From assembly GCF_039541815.1 (NCBI RefSeq), contig NZ_BAABGY010000009.1, positions 297,316 to 361,315 of the forward strand: a stretch of DNA of 64,000 nt. Reading direction: 5' to 3'. Below, piece after piece: positions 32,250 through 40,812 of this stretch. The stretch is from Flavisolibacter amylovorans (GTDB taxonomy: Bacteria; Bacteroidota; Bacteroidia; Chitinophagales; Chitinophagaceae). The translations under genes and the position numbers were made by a program. How positions within the stretch are numbered: the stretch's first letter is position 1; every line of letters begins with the position of its first letter. A model generated the notes under the pieces. It was given only the letters and a program-made list of their open reading frames with translations, was not told the origin of the DNA and did not search any database.

Positions 32250-33770
32250 ATGCACGTGACGCGTTTCTTTCTATTTCTGCTTGCTACCCTGCTGACCCTG
32301 GGCGCCGGGGCCCAGAAGATCGTTTATTCCGAGGCCGACCGCGACGACAGCCGGCGTACCACCTTCGAGGTCATCGGCAAGGTTGGGGGCAACTTCCTAG
32401 TCTATAAGAACAACCGCAACCGCAGCACCGTGACGGTGTTCGACAACGATATGAAGCAGATCGCCAAGGAGCCGCAGGCTTACCTGCCCGAAGACCGGCT
32501 GCTGAATATCGACTTCTTCCCTTACACCGACTTCTCCTGGGTGATCTACGAATACCAGAAGAAGAACGTGGTGTACTGCGCCGCCGTGAAGATCGACGGG
32601 ATGGGCAAGGCGCAGGGCGAGCCGCTGTCGCTCGATACCACCCATATCGGCTTCAACGGGAGCAACAAGATCTACTCGGTGGTGTCGTCCGACGACAAGA
32701 ACCAGCTGATGGTCTTCAAGATCAACTCCCGCAACAAGTCGCGCTACGTGCTCACCACGATGCTGCTCAACAAGGCCCTCGCCCTGCAGAAGCGCAGCAC
32801 CATGACCATCGACATGACGGAGCGCGACGACCACCTCGGCCAGTTCCGCCTCGACAACGACGGCGACCTCGTGTTCGTACGCTACACCCGCGTCAACAAC
32901 GACAACCTGTCGAAGGCGGCGCTGCTGTACAAGGCGGCCGCGGCCGACACGCTCGAGGTGGTGAACGTGGAGCTCGGCACCAACTTCCTCGACGAGATCC
33001 ACATCAAGACCGACAACCCCAACAAGCGCATCTTCCTCACCTCTTTCTACTACAAGCAGCGCCGCGGCAACATCGAGGGCTTCTTCTTTTATGTATGGGA
33101 TAAGGTAAGCCGCACCGTGCGCCTGCAGAACGCCCTGCCGCTCGGCGAGGAGCTGCGCCGCGAGGCCCGCGGCGACGCCGGCACCAAGAACGCGTTCAAC
33201 GACTACTTCATCCGCAACATCGTGGTGAAGAAGGACGGCGGCTTCATCATCGGCTCGGAGGCCTATTACACCACCTCGCGCCTCAACAACTGGAACCGGT
33301 GGGACTACCTCTATGGCTCGCCCTACAACTCCATGTACGACTATTACTCGTATTCGCCCTACAGCTCCTGGTACTGGCGCAACCGCTTCAACTCCAACCA
33401 GGCCGTGCGCTACCATGCCGACAATATCACGATCCTTTCCTTCGACCCCACCGGCAAGCTGCAATGGAGCAACGTGGTGCACAAGTCGCAGTTCAACGAC
33501 GAGTCCGACGACGGTCTTTCTTACCAGGTGATGAACACGGGCGGCGCGCTGCACTTCCTCTTCAATATGGACGAGAAGCGCGTAAACCTGCTCAACGACT
33601 ACGTGCTGCAGCCCGACGGGGCCATGGCGCGCAACCCGACGCTCAAGAACCTAGACCGCAACTACGACTTCCTCCCGCGCTACGGCAAGCAGGTGAGCGC
33701 ACGCCAGATGATCGTTCCGTGCTATTACCGCAACAATATTTGCTTTGCTAAAATCGAGTATAATGGCTAG
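32250..33770 (+). CDS. Exported protein, unknown function, Bacteroidota-type
   Basis: I do not recognise a named family. The 506-residue product has a signal peptide ending near TLGAGAQ (about residue 22). The body is beta-rich, with repeated stretches such as NFLVYKNNRNRSTVTVFDNDMK and FLTSFYYKQRRGNIEGFFFYVWD, suggesting a beta-propeller-like fold. A Tyr/Ser/Trp-rich segment (YGSPYNSMYDYYSYSPYSSW, near residue 352) stands out. It lacks a lipobox and a T9SS tail, so it is probably periplasmic. A polytopic membrane protein gene follows 9 bp later on the same strand, probably in one operon. Confidence 0.75.
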   Translation: MHVTRFFLFLLATLLTLGAGAQKIVYSEADRDDSRRTTFEVIGKVGGNFLVYKNNRNRSTVTVFDNDMKQIAKEPQAYLPEDRLLNIDFFPYTDFSWVIYEYQKKNVVYCAAVKIDGMGKAQGEPLSLDTTHIGFNGSNKIYSVVSSDDKNQLMVFKINSRNKSRYVLTTMLLNKALALQKRSTMTIDMTERDDHLGQFRLDNDGDLVFVRYTRVNNDNLSKAALLYKAAAADTLEVVNVELGTNFLDEIHIKTDNPNKRIFLTSFYYKQRRGNIEGFFFYVWDKVSRTVRLQNALPLGEELRREARGDAGTKNAFNDYFIRNIVVKKDGGFIIGSEAYYTTSRLNNWNRWDYLYGSPYNSMYDYYSYSPYSSWYWRNRFNSNQAVRYHADNITILSFDPTGKLQWSNVVHKSQFNDESDDGLSYQVMNTGGALHFLFNMDEKRVNLLNDYVLQPDGAMARNPTLKNLDRNYDFLPRYGKQVSARQMIVPCYYRNNICFAKIEYNG

Positions 33771-33779
33771 TCTTGCGCT

Positions 33780-34763
33780 GTGTTAGCCCTGTTTAAACAA
33801 AAGGCGCCCGGCACGATCGCGATCCTGTTCATCACCGCGCTGCTGCTCAAGCTTCCGCTGTTCAGCAATCCGGCCCTGGTGCGCACGGCCACCGACGGCC
33901 CCTTATTCCGTTCCCTTGCTGCCTGGCTGCAGGCCGGCTCCCCGCTCTACGCCGGGATCCTGGCCTTTTTGGCCCAGTTTGTAGGCGCGGTGATGATCAA
34001 CCACGTGGTGAACGAATACCGCATGACGACCCGGCAGACCTTCCTGCCCGCGCTTTCCTTCCTGCTCATCACGTCGCTCGTACCCGAATGGAGCCTCTTG
34101 TCGGCGCCCCTGCTCGCGTCGCTGCTGCTCCTGGGGGCGTTCAGCCTGTGCCTGCACCTGTATGCCGCCACGAAGGCCAACGGACGGATCTTCAACATCG
34201 GGCTGCTCACGGGCCTGGCTGCCTTTTTTTATTCGCCTTCGCTCTTCTTCGTAGCGCTGGCCCTTATCTGCCTCATGGTGCTGCGGCCCTTCCGCGTCAA
34301 CGAGGTGCTGATGCTGCTGCTCGGCGTGCTCACGCCCACGTATTTCTATGCCGTGTACCTGTTCCTGACCGATGCCTTCAGCTGGAAGGCCCTCGTGCCC
34401 GTGCTCGACTTCTCGGTGATCGACCGGCGGGCAAGCTATACGCTGTTGGCGTCGATCGTGCTGCTGCTGACGCCCTTCCTGCTCGGCTCGTATTACGTGC
34501 AGGTGAACCTGCGCAAAATGCTGATCCAGGCGCGCAAGAACTGGAGCCTCCTCCTCTTTTACCTGCTGCTGGCCTTCGGGATGCCCTTCTTCAACAACGC
34601 CGGCCAGTACACCGGCTGGGTGCTGCTGGCTCCGCCGCTTGCCGCCTTCCATGCCTGCGCCTACCTCTACCCGCCGCGCCGCTGGTCGCCCCTGCTGCTG
34701 TTCTTTGTGATCCTGCTGTACATATTGGCGTTGCAGTACGGGATCGGGATGATCAAGAAATAA
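33780..34763 (+). CDS. Polytopic membrane protein (DUF6427-like)
   Basis: The 327-residue protein has about 9 hydrophobic helices spread over its length (for example AILFITALLLKLPLF, LASLLLLGAFSLCLHLY, WSPLLLFFVILLYILAL). It starts at GTG (33780), 9 bp after the preceding stop. It resembles Bacteroidota DUF6427-type proteins found near purine or division genes, but I hold that name loosely. No catalytic motif is visible. A G-rich word-repeat hairpin begins on the base after its stop, and purQ follows about 180 bp later. Confidence 0.7.
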   Translation: MLALFKQKAPGTIAILFITALLLKLPLFSNPALVRTATDGPLFRSLAAWLQAGSPLYAGILAFLAQFVGAVMINHVVNEYRMTTRQTFLPALSFLLITSLVPEWSLLSAPLLASLLLLGAFSLCLHLYAATKANGRIFNIGLLTGLAAFFYSPSLFFVALALICLMVLRPFRVNEVLMLLLGVLTPTYFYAVYLFLTDAFSWKALVPVLDFSVIDRRASYTLLASIVLLLTPFLLGSYYVQVNLRKMLIQARKNWSLLLFYLLLAFGMPFFNNAGQYTGWVLLAPPLAAFHACAYLYPPRRWSPLLLFFVILLYILALQYGIGMIKK

Positions 34764-34856
34764 GGTTTAGGGGGTTCAGGAGGTTTAGAAGGTTGCGTGC
34801 GCCAGCCAACCCCCTAAACCCCCTAAACCCCCTAAACCTCCTAAACCTCCTAAACC
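34764..34856. repeat. G-rich word-repeat hairpin with conserved core, copy 2
   Basis: The left arm of GGTTTAGGG/GGTTCAGGA words starts on the first base after a stop codon. The core TTGCGTGCGCCAGCCAAC is identical to copy 1 at 13911-13995, and the right arm has five CTAAACC words. The G-runs on one strand could also form G-quadruplexes. Confidence 0.88.
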
Positions 34857-34917
34857 GTTGTCCTCGCCTGTGGGAAAATTGTGTTTTCCGTAGGCCGCCC
34901 GCCCCTGGCGGCTGCCG

Positions 34918-34925
34918 TATCTTTG
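34918..34925 (+). promoter_or_regulatory. Probable purQ promoter -7 box
   Basis: TATCTTTG fits the Bacteroidota -7 consensus TAnnTTTG exactly and lies 20 bp before the purQ ATG. No clear -33 TTG box is visible at the usual spacing. Confidence 0.55.
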
Positions 34926-34944
34926 CGCTCTCAAACACCCTTCT

Positions 34945-35619
34945 ATGAAATTCGGCGTTGTTGTTTTCCCGGGCTCCAATTGTGATCGCGATATGTACGA
35001 TGCGCTCGTGCACGACCTCGGCCAGGAATGCGTAATGCTCTGGCACAAGGACAGCGACCTTTCGGCCTTCGGCCCCGAGGATTGCATCGTGCTGCCGGGC
35101 GGCTTTTCCTACGGCGACTACCTGCGCACCGGCGCCATCGCCCGCTTCAGCCCCATCATGGGCGCCGTTATGGAGCACGCGCAGAAGGGCGGCAAGGTCC
35201 TGGGCGTCTGCAACGGCTTCCAGATCCTCTGCGAGAGCCACCTCCTGCCGGGCGCCCTGCTCCGCAACACCAACCAGCAATACATCTGCAAGAACCTGTA
35301 CATCCGGAACAGCGAAGGCGACAGGTTCCAGATCCCGATCGCCCACGGCGAGGGCCGCTACTATGCCGACGAGGCCACCCTCGACCGTCTCGAGGCGGCC
35401 GGCCAGGTGCTGTTCCGCTATTGCGACGCCGAAGGCAACGTGACGCCCGAAGCCAACCCCAACGGCTCTGCCCGTAACATCGCCGGTATCTGCAACGAGG
35501 GCCGCAACGTGTTCGGCATGATGCCGCACCCCGAGCGCGCCTGCTCCTTCGCCCTCGGCAACACCGACGGCCGCAAGATCTTCGCGGAGCTGTTCGCTTC
35601 GCTGGGAGAGCTTGTGTAA
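34945..35619 (+). CDS. purQ: Phosphoribosylformylglycinamidine synthase subunit I
   Basis: PurQ is the glutaminase subunit of FGAM synthase in de novo purine synthesis. The 224-residue class I amidotransferase shows the FGVVVFPGSNCDRD start, the oxyanion strand LPGGFSYGDYLR, the nucleophile elbow GVCNGFQIL (Cys), and the MMPHPER motif carrying the catalytic His and Glu. Small PurQ normally works with separate PurL and PurS, neither of which is adjacent here. It has its own promoter-like box, and a G-rich repeat starts at its stop. Confidence 0.95.
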   Translation: MKFGVVVFPGSNCDRDMYDALVHDLGQECVMLWHKDSDLSAFGPEDCIVLPGGFSYGDYLRTGAIARFSPIMGAVMEHAQKGGKVLGVCNGFQILCESHLLPGALLRNTNQQYICKNLYIRNSEGDRFQIPIAHGEGRYYADEATLDRLEAAGQVLFRYCDAEGNVTPEANPNGSARNIAGICNEGRNVFGMMPHPERACSFALGNTDGRKIFAELFASLGELV

Positions 35620-35662
35620 AAGGTTTTGGAGGGTTTGGGTGGCCGGAGGCGCCAACCCCGGA
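35620..35662. repeat. Stop-abutting G-rich word run, partial
   Basis: GGTTTTGGAGGGTTTGGG starts within 2 bp of the purQ stop and is followed by a GGCCGGAGGCGCC core. A partial complement (CACCAAACAACCCTT) lies near 35670-35686. It is a weaker relative of the elements at 13911 and 34764. Confidence 0.5.
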
Positions 35663-35767
35663 ACGGAGACCGAACACCAAACAACCCTTGAGGCCCGGAA
35701 ACCGTCTTTCCTTTTTAACATCCTGCAAGCAGGCGACATCCGAAATTTGAAGCTGAAATCATCCCGT

Positions 35768-36220
35768 ATGAAAAAAATCTTCGCTACCCTTTCTTTCCTG
35801 GTGGTCCTCGCCATTGGTGCGGCGGCACAAAGCCCCGTATCCTGGTCGTTCTCGAGCAAGAAGATCGACGACAAGACCTACGAGCTGCACCTCACGGCCG
35901 CCATCCAGGGCGGCTGGCACCTCTACGCGCAGAAGCAGCCCGCCGACGCCATCGCCCAGCCCACCACGTTCGCTTTCAACAAGAGCCCCCTGCTCAACTT
36001 CGAAGGCAAGGTGAAGGAAAGCGGCAAGCTGGAGAAGTATACCGATAAGGTGCTCAACGTTTCCGCCAACCAGTACAGCAACCGCGTCGACTTCGTGCAG
36101 GTGGTGAAGCTGAAGGCGAAGGCCAAAACGGCCGTCACCGGCACGTTGGAATACCAGACCTGCAACGACGAGAAATGCCTCCCGCCGAAGTCGGTCCCGT
36201 TCACCATTGCGCTGAATTGA
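35768..36220 (+). CDS. Periplasmic DsbD-alpha-like protein
   Basis: The 150-residue product has a signal peptide ending at AAAQ (about residue 21). Its body resembles the N-terminal immunoglobulin-like domain of DsbD: YELHLTAAIQGGWHLYAQ, a beta-rich middle, then YQTCNDEKCLPP near the C-terminus with two cysteines spaced as in DsbD-alpha. This suggests electron exchange with the membrane DsbD encoded 125 bp downstream, whose own N-terminal domain lacks that Cys pair. The ATG at 35768 starts the signal; the longer frame to 35612 overlaps purQ. The stop abuts a word-repeat hairpin. Confidence 0.82.
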   Translation: MKKIFATLSFLVVLAIGAAAQSPVSWSFSSKKIDDKTYELHLTAAIQGGWHLYAQKQPADAIAQPTTFAFNKSPLLNFEGKVKESGKLEKYTDKVLNVSANQYSNRVDFVQVVKLKAKAKTAVTGTLEYQTCNDEKCLPPKSVPFTIALN

Positions 36221-36294
36221 TCGTGAACCCTGCGCCGTGAACCGTGAGCACCGTCACCGCTCACGCTTCACGCTTCGCGCCTCACGTTTTTATC
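36221..36294 (+). repeat. Stop-abutting word-repeat hairpin (CGTGAACC type) with T-run
   Basis: CGTGAACC/CCGTGAACCGTGAG words start on the base after the stop. The complementary GCTCACGCTTCACG words run to 36289 and are followed by TTTTTA. Here the element also looks like a working terminator. Confidence 0.7.
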
Positions 36295-36344
36295 CTTGCT
36301 TTGCGAACGGATCCGGTTGGATCCGTTTTTTGTAAAACCACCAT

Positions 36345-38294
36345 ATGGCCACCGTCCGCCGACTGCTCCTCAGCCTTTCGCTCTTTTTCACCGTCTGCTC
36401 ACTCGCCGCACAGGATTCCGCCGTGTTCCGCTGGGAGGTAAGCGCCCGCCGCACCGGCGAGGGTGCCTACGAGCTGCAGTTCAAAACGGCCGGCGCGTCC
36501 GGCTGGGAGCTTTATGCCGCGGGGCAGGACCTCTTGGGAGTGCTCACCACCGAGCTGAAGCTCAACGACTCCAGCATCCGGGTCGGCAGCTGGTCGGCCG
36601 GCAGCGGCGTGGCCCCCACCAAAAGCGCCATCTTCGAAGGCCTCACCGTTGGCCTGCAGCGTGGCCCCGCCACCTGGACCGTGCCGGTCACCTTCGGAAG
36701 CCCGGCGCCGGCATTCCTCAAGGGCACCTTATTATATACCTATGGAAAAGGGGAGGAGCTCTACCCCGGTACGGCCCTGCCGTTCTCGGTGGCACTGGAG
36801 GGTGGGGTCTCCAAAACTTCCGATGCAACCATCCTGCGACCGGCAATCGATATCCGGAACCCGGTGGCCCCCTGCGGCGACGAGAGCACCGAAGACCAGA
36901 GTATCTGGAGCATCTTCTTCATCGGCCTTGGAGCCGGACTGCTGGCCCTGCTTTTTCCCTGCATCTTCCCGCTGATCCCGCTCACCGTTTCCTTCTTCAC
37001 GAAGCGGGCGCCGACGCGCCGCCGCGGGGTGCGCAACGCCTTCTTCTACGGCTTTTCGATCTTCGCCATCTATACCGCGCTGAGCCTGCCCTTCCACCTG
37101 TTCCAGCTGCGGCCGGAGGTGCTCAACAACATCTCCACCAACGTGCCGCTCAACCTAGCCTTCTTCCTCGTGTTCGTGATCTTCGCCATTTCCTTCTTCG
37201 GGGTGTTCGAGATCACGCTGCCGAGCGGCCTCGCCAACAAGGTGGATTCGAAGTCGGGCGCGGGCGATATCTGGGGCATCTTCTTCATGGCGCTCACGCT
37301 TACCATCGTTTCCTTCTCCTGCACCTCCGGCATCCTGGGCGCGCTCATCGCCGGGTCGCTCAGCGGGTCCAACGCGGCCTGGCAGCTCACCGCCGGTATG
37401 GCGGGCTTCGGCCTCGGGCTCGGGCTGCCCTTCGTGCTCTTCGCCCTCTTCCCGGGCTGGCTGCAGTCGATGCCGCGCAGCGGCGGCTGGATGACCGAGC
37501 TCAAGGTGGTCTTCGGCTTTATCGAGCTCGCCATGGCCATCAAGTTCCTTTCCAATGCCGACCTCGTGAAAGACTGGGGCATACTGCCGCGGGAAGTGTT
37601 CCTCGGCCTGTGGATCGTGATCGGGATCTGCACGGTAGCCTACCTGCTGGGAGCCCTCCGTAAAGGTCCGCGTCCGAAGATGGGGGCCGTGCGGGGGTTC
37701 TTCGTATTGATCTTCGCAGCCACCACGCTGTATATGATCCCCGGGCTGTTCAACGTGCGGTCGGCCGGCCTCACGCTGATCAGCGGGTTCCCGCCGCCGC
37801 TTACGTACAGTGTCTATAAGCCGCACGCAGCGCTCGCCGACGCCGTCAAGCCCCTGCACAACGACTATGAGGGCGCGCTCCGCCGGGCGCGGGCCGAAGG
37901 GAAGCCGGTGCTGATCGACTTTACCGGCAAGGCCTGCGTCAACTGCCGGAAGATGGAGGAGCGGGTATGGACCGACGAGCGCGTGTCCGGGTATATGAAA
38001 GACAGCTTTGTCGTGGTTTCGCTGTACGTCGACGACCGGAGCAAGCTCCCGGCCAATGAGCAACAGCAATACAAGTCGAGGCGTGGCGACCTGCGCGACA
38101 TCATTACGGTAGGCGACAAGTGGGCCACGTTCCAGTCGGAGAACTTTTTCGCCGTGTCGCAACCCCAGTACGCAATCCTGTCGCCCGACGAGAAGGCGCT
38201 CACCCGTCCGAAGACCTATACCGAGGACGCGGCCGACTTCCGCGACTGGCTCGACTGCGGCCTGAACGCCTACCGATCGGCCGGGCCACGGTAA
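36345..38294 (+). CDS. DsbD-type thiol:disulfide interchange protein with thioredoxin domain
   Basis: The 649-residue inner-membrane reductant conduit has a signal peptide, a DsbD-N-like domain (about residues 25-165), a CcdA-like membrane domain of about eight helices with the cysteine motifs FPCIFPLIPL and SFSCTSGILG, and a C-terminal thioredoxin-like domain with ACVNCRKME (CxxC, about residues 530-533). This layout moves electrons from cytoplasmic thioredoxin to the periplasm. The N-terminal domain lacks the cysteine pair seen in the preceding stand-alone protein. That gap suggests the two proteins work together. Confidence 0.9.
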   Translation: MATVRRLLLSLSLFFTVCSLAAQDSAVFRWEVSARRTGEGAYELQFKTAGASGWELYAAGQDLLGVLTTELKLNDSSIRVGSWSAGSGVAPTKSAIFEGLTVGLQRGPATWTVPVTFGSPAPAFLKGTLLYTYGKGEELYPGTALPFSVALEGGVSKTSDATILRPAIDIRNPVAPCGDESTEDQSIWSIFFIGLGAGLLALLFPCIFPLIPLTVSFFTKRAPTRRRGVRNAFFYGFSIFAIYTALSLPFHLFQLRPEVLNNISTNVPLNLAFFLVFVIFAISFFGVFEITLPSGLANKVDSKSGAGDIWGIFFMALTLTIVSFSCTSGILGALIAGSLSGSNAAWQLTAGMAGFGLGLGLPFVLFALFPGWLQSMPRSGGWMTELKVVFGFIELAMAIKFLSNADLVKDWGILPREVFLGLWIVIGICTVAYLLGALRKGPRPKMGAVRGFFVLIFAATTLYMIPGLFNVRSAGLTLISGFPPPLTYSVYKPHAALADAVKPLHNDYEGALRRARAEGKPVLIDFTGKACVNCRKMEERVWTDERVSGYMKDSFVVVSLYVDDRSKLPANEQQQYKSRRGDLRDIITVGDKWATFQSENFFAVSQPQYAILSPDEKALTRPKTYTEDAADFRDWLDCGLNAYRSAGPR

Positions 38295-38313
38295 GGGTTT
38301 TTCTAAGTCGATC

Positions 38314-38345
38314 AGAAACGCAGGTCCCCGGACCTGCGTTTCTTA
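38314..38345 (+). terminator. Terminator after the DsbD gene
   Basis: A 14-bp stem (AGAAACGCAGGTCC with its complement, 38314-38327 and 38330-38343) with a 2-nt loop lies 20 bp after the stop. The T-run is short (TTTCTT). Confidence 0.7.
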
Positions 38346-38677
38346 TGGGTGCCGACCCGGAAAAAGCTGCCTTGACCGGGTAATTAACCGCGTTCGACTG
38401 CAGGGGCGCTAAGGTTTACCCTTAGAATTGCCGCGTTCGTCTATGAAAAAACCCTTACTGTCGGAATGTTAAAGGAATCCCTGCCTGGCCCTATTACTTT
38501 TGACTGGTCAAACGCAATCACCCAAGTTCTTTAAAAGACCAGCACTTCGAAAAAAAGAATACACGTAAGAAATCTAAAAGAAAACCTTTTACGTACTTAA
38601 GTGGATTTACCTAGTTTCGCAGTCCAATACGGAAAGCCGCCTTTTAAAAACTGCTTCAACGCAAAAAACCAAACAAA
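38346..38677 (+). promoter_or_regulatory. Leader region of the lipoprotein gene, with TACTTTTG box
   Basis: This AT-rich stretch of about 330 bp has no ORF. TACTTTTG at 38495-38502 fits TAnnTTTG exactly and would give a 5' UTR of about 170 nt. A second, weaker box TAGTTTCG lies near 38611. The A-rich run ending CAAACAAAATG before the start is a typical Bacteroidota translation signal. Confidence 0.45.
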
Positions 38678-39268
38678 ATGAAAATCGTCCGTCTCCTGAC
38701 CCTCGCCCTCTCCGCTGCTTTCCTCATGACCAGCTGCGCCAAAACCGACATCCGTAATCAGGAAGCTGCCGCTGACGCTCCCCAGAGCCGCGCCATCTTC
38801 GACCAGACCTCCGGTACCTGGCAGAACGTAAGCGCTTACGCTGTAGCGCTCGAAAGCAAGGTGGACAATGGTAACGGCACCTGGACCTGGACCTGGAGCA
38901 TCCGCAACACCAACCCGGGCAATGGCAATAACGGCACGATCCAGAACCTGAGCCACTGGAACATGACCCTCGGCTCCTGCGTCAACTTCGCCGACATCGT
39001 GAGCGCCTCCACCAGCTACAACGGCATCAGCTACAACTCCTTCCAGCCCACCCTCGCTGTGGACCCGAGCCAGAACTGCGTGGTTACCCCCGTCCTGAAA
39101 TTCAATGTAAGCACCAGCGGATCGACCAAGACCTACTGCCGCCTGGTAGTAAAGGCTGACTATGGCGTAGACAACGGCGCTGTAGGCTTCTACAAGAGCG
39201 GTGCCCGCACCGGCTGCGGCCCCCTCTGGTTCCAGGGCATGGGTTGCCTCGGTGGCTTCGACAACTAA
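38678..39268 (+). CDS. Lipoprotein of unknown function
   Basis: The 196-residue product has a lipoprotein signal (LALSAAFLMTSC, Cys near residue 20). The mature part is rich in Asn, Ser, Thr and Trp (GNGTWTWTWSIRNTNPGNGN) and has about five further cysteines (SCVNF, QNCVV, YCRL, GCGP, GCLGG), suggesting disulfides in an extracellular beta-rich domain. I do not recognise a family. It has its own promoter-like leader and is followed at once by a strong bidirectional terminator, so it is a monocistronic unit. Confidence 0.75.
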   Translation: MKIVRLLTLALSAAFLMTSCAKTDIRNQEAAADAPQSRAIFDQTSGTWQNVSAYAVALESKVDNGNGTWTWTWSIRNTNPGNGNNGTIQNLSHWNMTLGSCVNFADIVSASTSYNGISYNSFQPTLAVDPSQNCVVTPVLKFNVSTSGSTKTYCRLVVKADYGVDNGAVGFYKSGARTGCGPLWFQGMGCLGGFDN

Positions 39269-39290
39269 TATTCTTTGTTAGGCAATGAGA

Positions 39291-39326
39291 AAAAGGCTTC
39301 ACGCAGGTGAAGCCTTTTGTTTTTTT
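39291..39326. terminator. Bidirectional terminator between convergent genes
   Basis: A 12-bp stem (AAAAGGCTTCAC with GTGAAGCCTTTT, 39291-39302 and 39307-39318) has a 4-nt loop. GTTTTTTT follows on the plus strand and TTCTC on the minus strand. Confidence 0.9.
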
Positions 39327-39339
39327 CGGGCCGGCCGCT

Positions 39340-40560
39340 TCAGGAATGCTGTTGGGCGGAGGGGAGGAACACTTCGATGGTGGTACCCCGGTTGCCGAGC
39401 CTGCGTACTTCTTTATGTCCGCCCCGGGCAAAGATGAGGTCCTTAACGAGGGCAAGCTCTACCGGGAAAGGCTTGCCGCTGAGGTGCTCGAGGCCGAGGG
39501 TGAGGGTGTCGGGCAAAAAGCGCTGCAGTGCATCCACCAGGTTCTGCTCCGGCAGGTTTACGAGAAACTCCACACCGCCGTTGCGGGGCTGCGCGGCGAA
39601 GCTGATGGGAGTGCGGGAGGCAGCGCCCAGCAGGGCGCCGAGGAGGGTACACAAAATGAACCGGACGAGTGCCGGGTCTTCGTGCAGGGTGAGGTCGGCC
39701 GGAATGAACGGGCTTACCTGGTTGCCGCTGGCCCGCACCAGGGGGGCCAGCTCCTCGAACAGCTCGCCCATCAGGGCGGGGATCCGCACCGGCTCCGCCG
39801 GCCCCGTGCGGCCGCTGCGCACGGCATCCAGGAAGGAGAGTGCTTCGTTGAACCGGCTCACCTGGGCCCGGTGCTCGCGGGCGCGGGCGCCGATTTCCAT
39901 CAGCTCCTTCTTGGTAAAGCGTCCGCTCACGAGCGCGTCCATCCCGTTGTCGAAGAAAGAGGCGAGGTTCTCGTTCTGCAGGTGGGAGAGGTGGGCGAGG
40001 CGGCTCCAGTGGCCGGAGCGGGTTCTTGCTTCCGACTCCAGGAGCGCTACCTGCCGGGTGAGGCGCTCGGTCTGGCGGCGTTGCTCGCGCAGCTGGATGA
40101 GGTTCGTGGCCTGGCGCGCCAGCTTTCCCAGGATGGAGGCTTCCTTCCAGCTGAGTTCGCGGGGCTGCGTATCGATGATGCACAGTGTTCCGAGCTTGTG
40201 CCCGTCGGGGGAGTGGATGAGGGCCCCGGCATAAAAGCGGATATTGGGCTCGCCGGTGACGTAAGGATTCGCGGCAAAGCGCGCATCGCTGGCCGCATCG
40301 GCCACTACGAAGATATCGTCTTGCAGCAGGGCCTTGTCGCAAAACGCCACGGAGCGCTCGGTTTCGGTGAGGTCCATGCCCACAGCGGCCTTGAACCACT
40401 GCCGGTCTTCGTCGATCAGCGTCAGCAGGGAGATGGGCGCGCGGCAAAGGTCGGAGGCGAGCGTAACCAGGTCGTTGAACTCGGCTTCTGCGCCGGAGTC
40501 CAGCAGGTCAAGGCGCCTGAGTGCGTCGATCCGTTCCTGTTCTTTTGGTGAGACAGTCAT
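39340..40560 (-). CDS. GAF-domain protein with degenerate histidine-kinase-like C-terminus
   Basis: The 406-residue soluble protein has an N-terminal GAF domain (about residues 20-165), with PISLLTLIDEDRQWFKAAVG, the SVAFCDKALLQ segment and GTLCIIDTQPRELS. A helical region follows where a HisKA domain would be, but no H-box (SHDL-type) is seen. The last 150 residues look like HATPase_c (LALVKDLIFARGG ... GTTIEVFLP), yet the N-box Asn is missing (RFILCTLLGALL) and no DxGxG is visible. It is probably a pseudokinase or scaffold. It is monocistronic, with no regulator beside it. Confidence 0.78.
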   Translation of the reverse strand: MTVSPKEQERIDALRRLDLLDSGAEAEFNDLVTLASDLCRAPISLLTLIDEDRQWFKAAVGMDLTETERSVAFCDKALLQDDIFVVADAASDARFAANPYVTGEPNIRFYAGALIHSPDGHKLGTLCIIDTQPRELSWKEASILGKLARQATNLIQLREQRRQTERLTRQVALLESEARTRSGHWSRLAHLSHLQNENLASFFDNGMDALVSGRFTKKELMEIGARAREHRAQVSRFNEALSFLDAVRSGRTGPAEPVRIPALMGELFEELAPLVRASGNQVSPFIPADLTLHEDPALVRFILCTLLGALLGAASRTPISFAAQPRNGGVEFLVNLPEQNLVDALQRFLPDTLTLGLEHLSGKPFPVELALVKDLIFARGGHKEVRRLGNRGTTIEVFLPSAQQHS

Positions 40561-40777
40561 TTCCGGAAAGTTACTTCATTTCAATATTCAGGTATTTGCT
40601 CTTATTCCCGCAATGCGTTCCCGGTGCTCAGGAGAGGCAGTGCCGATACTTGTGGATAATCCATCCCGGCATTTCGTTAAATAAGTGTTTTCAGGTATTT
40701 TAAAGGAGAGAATACGGATTTTAACCGACAAATTACTGGTTTCGTCTAAACCGGATTCCCCAAATGGGAGGGGTAAA

Positions 40778-40785
40778 TAACTTTG
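40778..40785 (+). promoter_or_regulatory. Probable promoter -7 box of the giant surface protein gene
   Basis: TAACTTTG fits TAnnTTTG exactly and lies 28 bp before the ATG at 40813 (115 bp before the alternative ATG at 40900). Confidence 0.5.
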
Positions 40786-40812
40786 TGCTAAGTAAATAAT
40801 CTTAGTCAAAAA

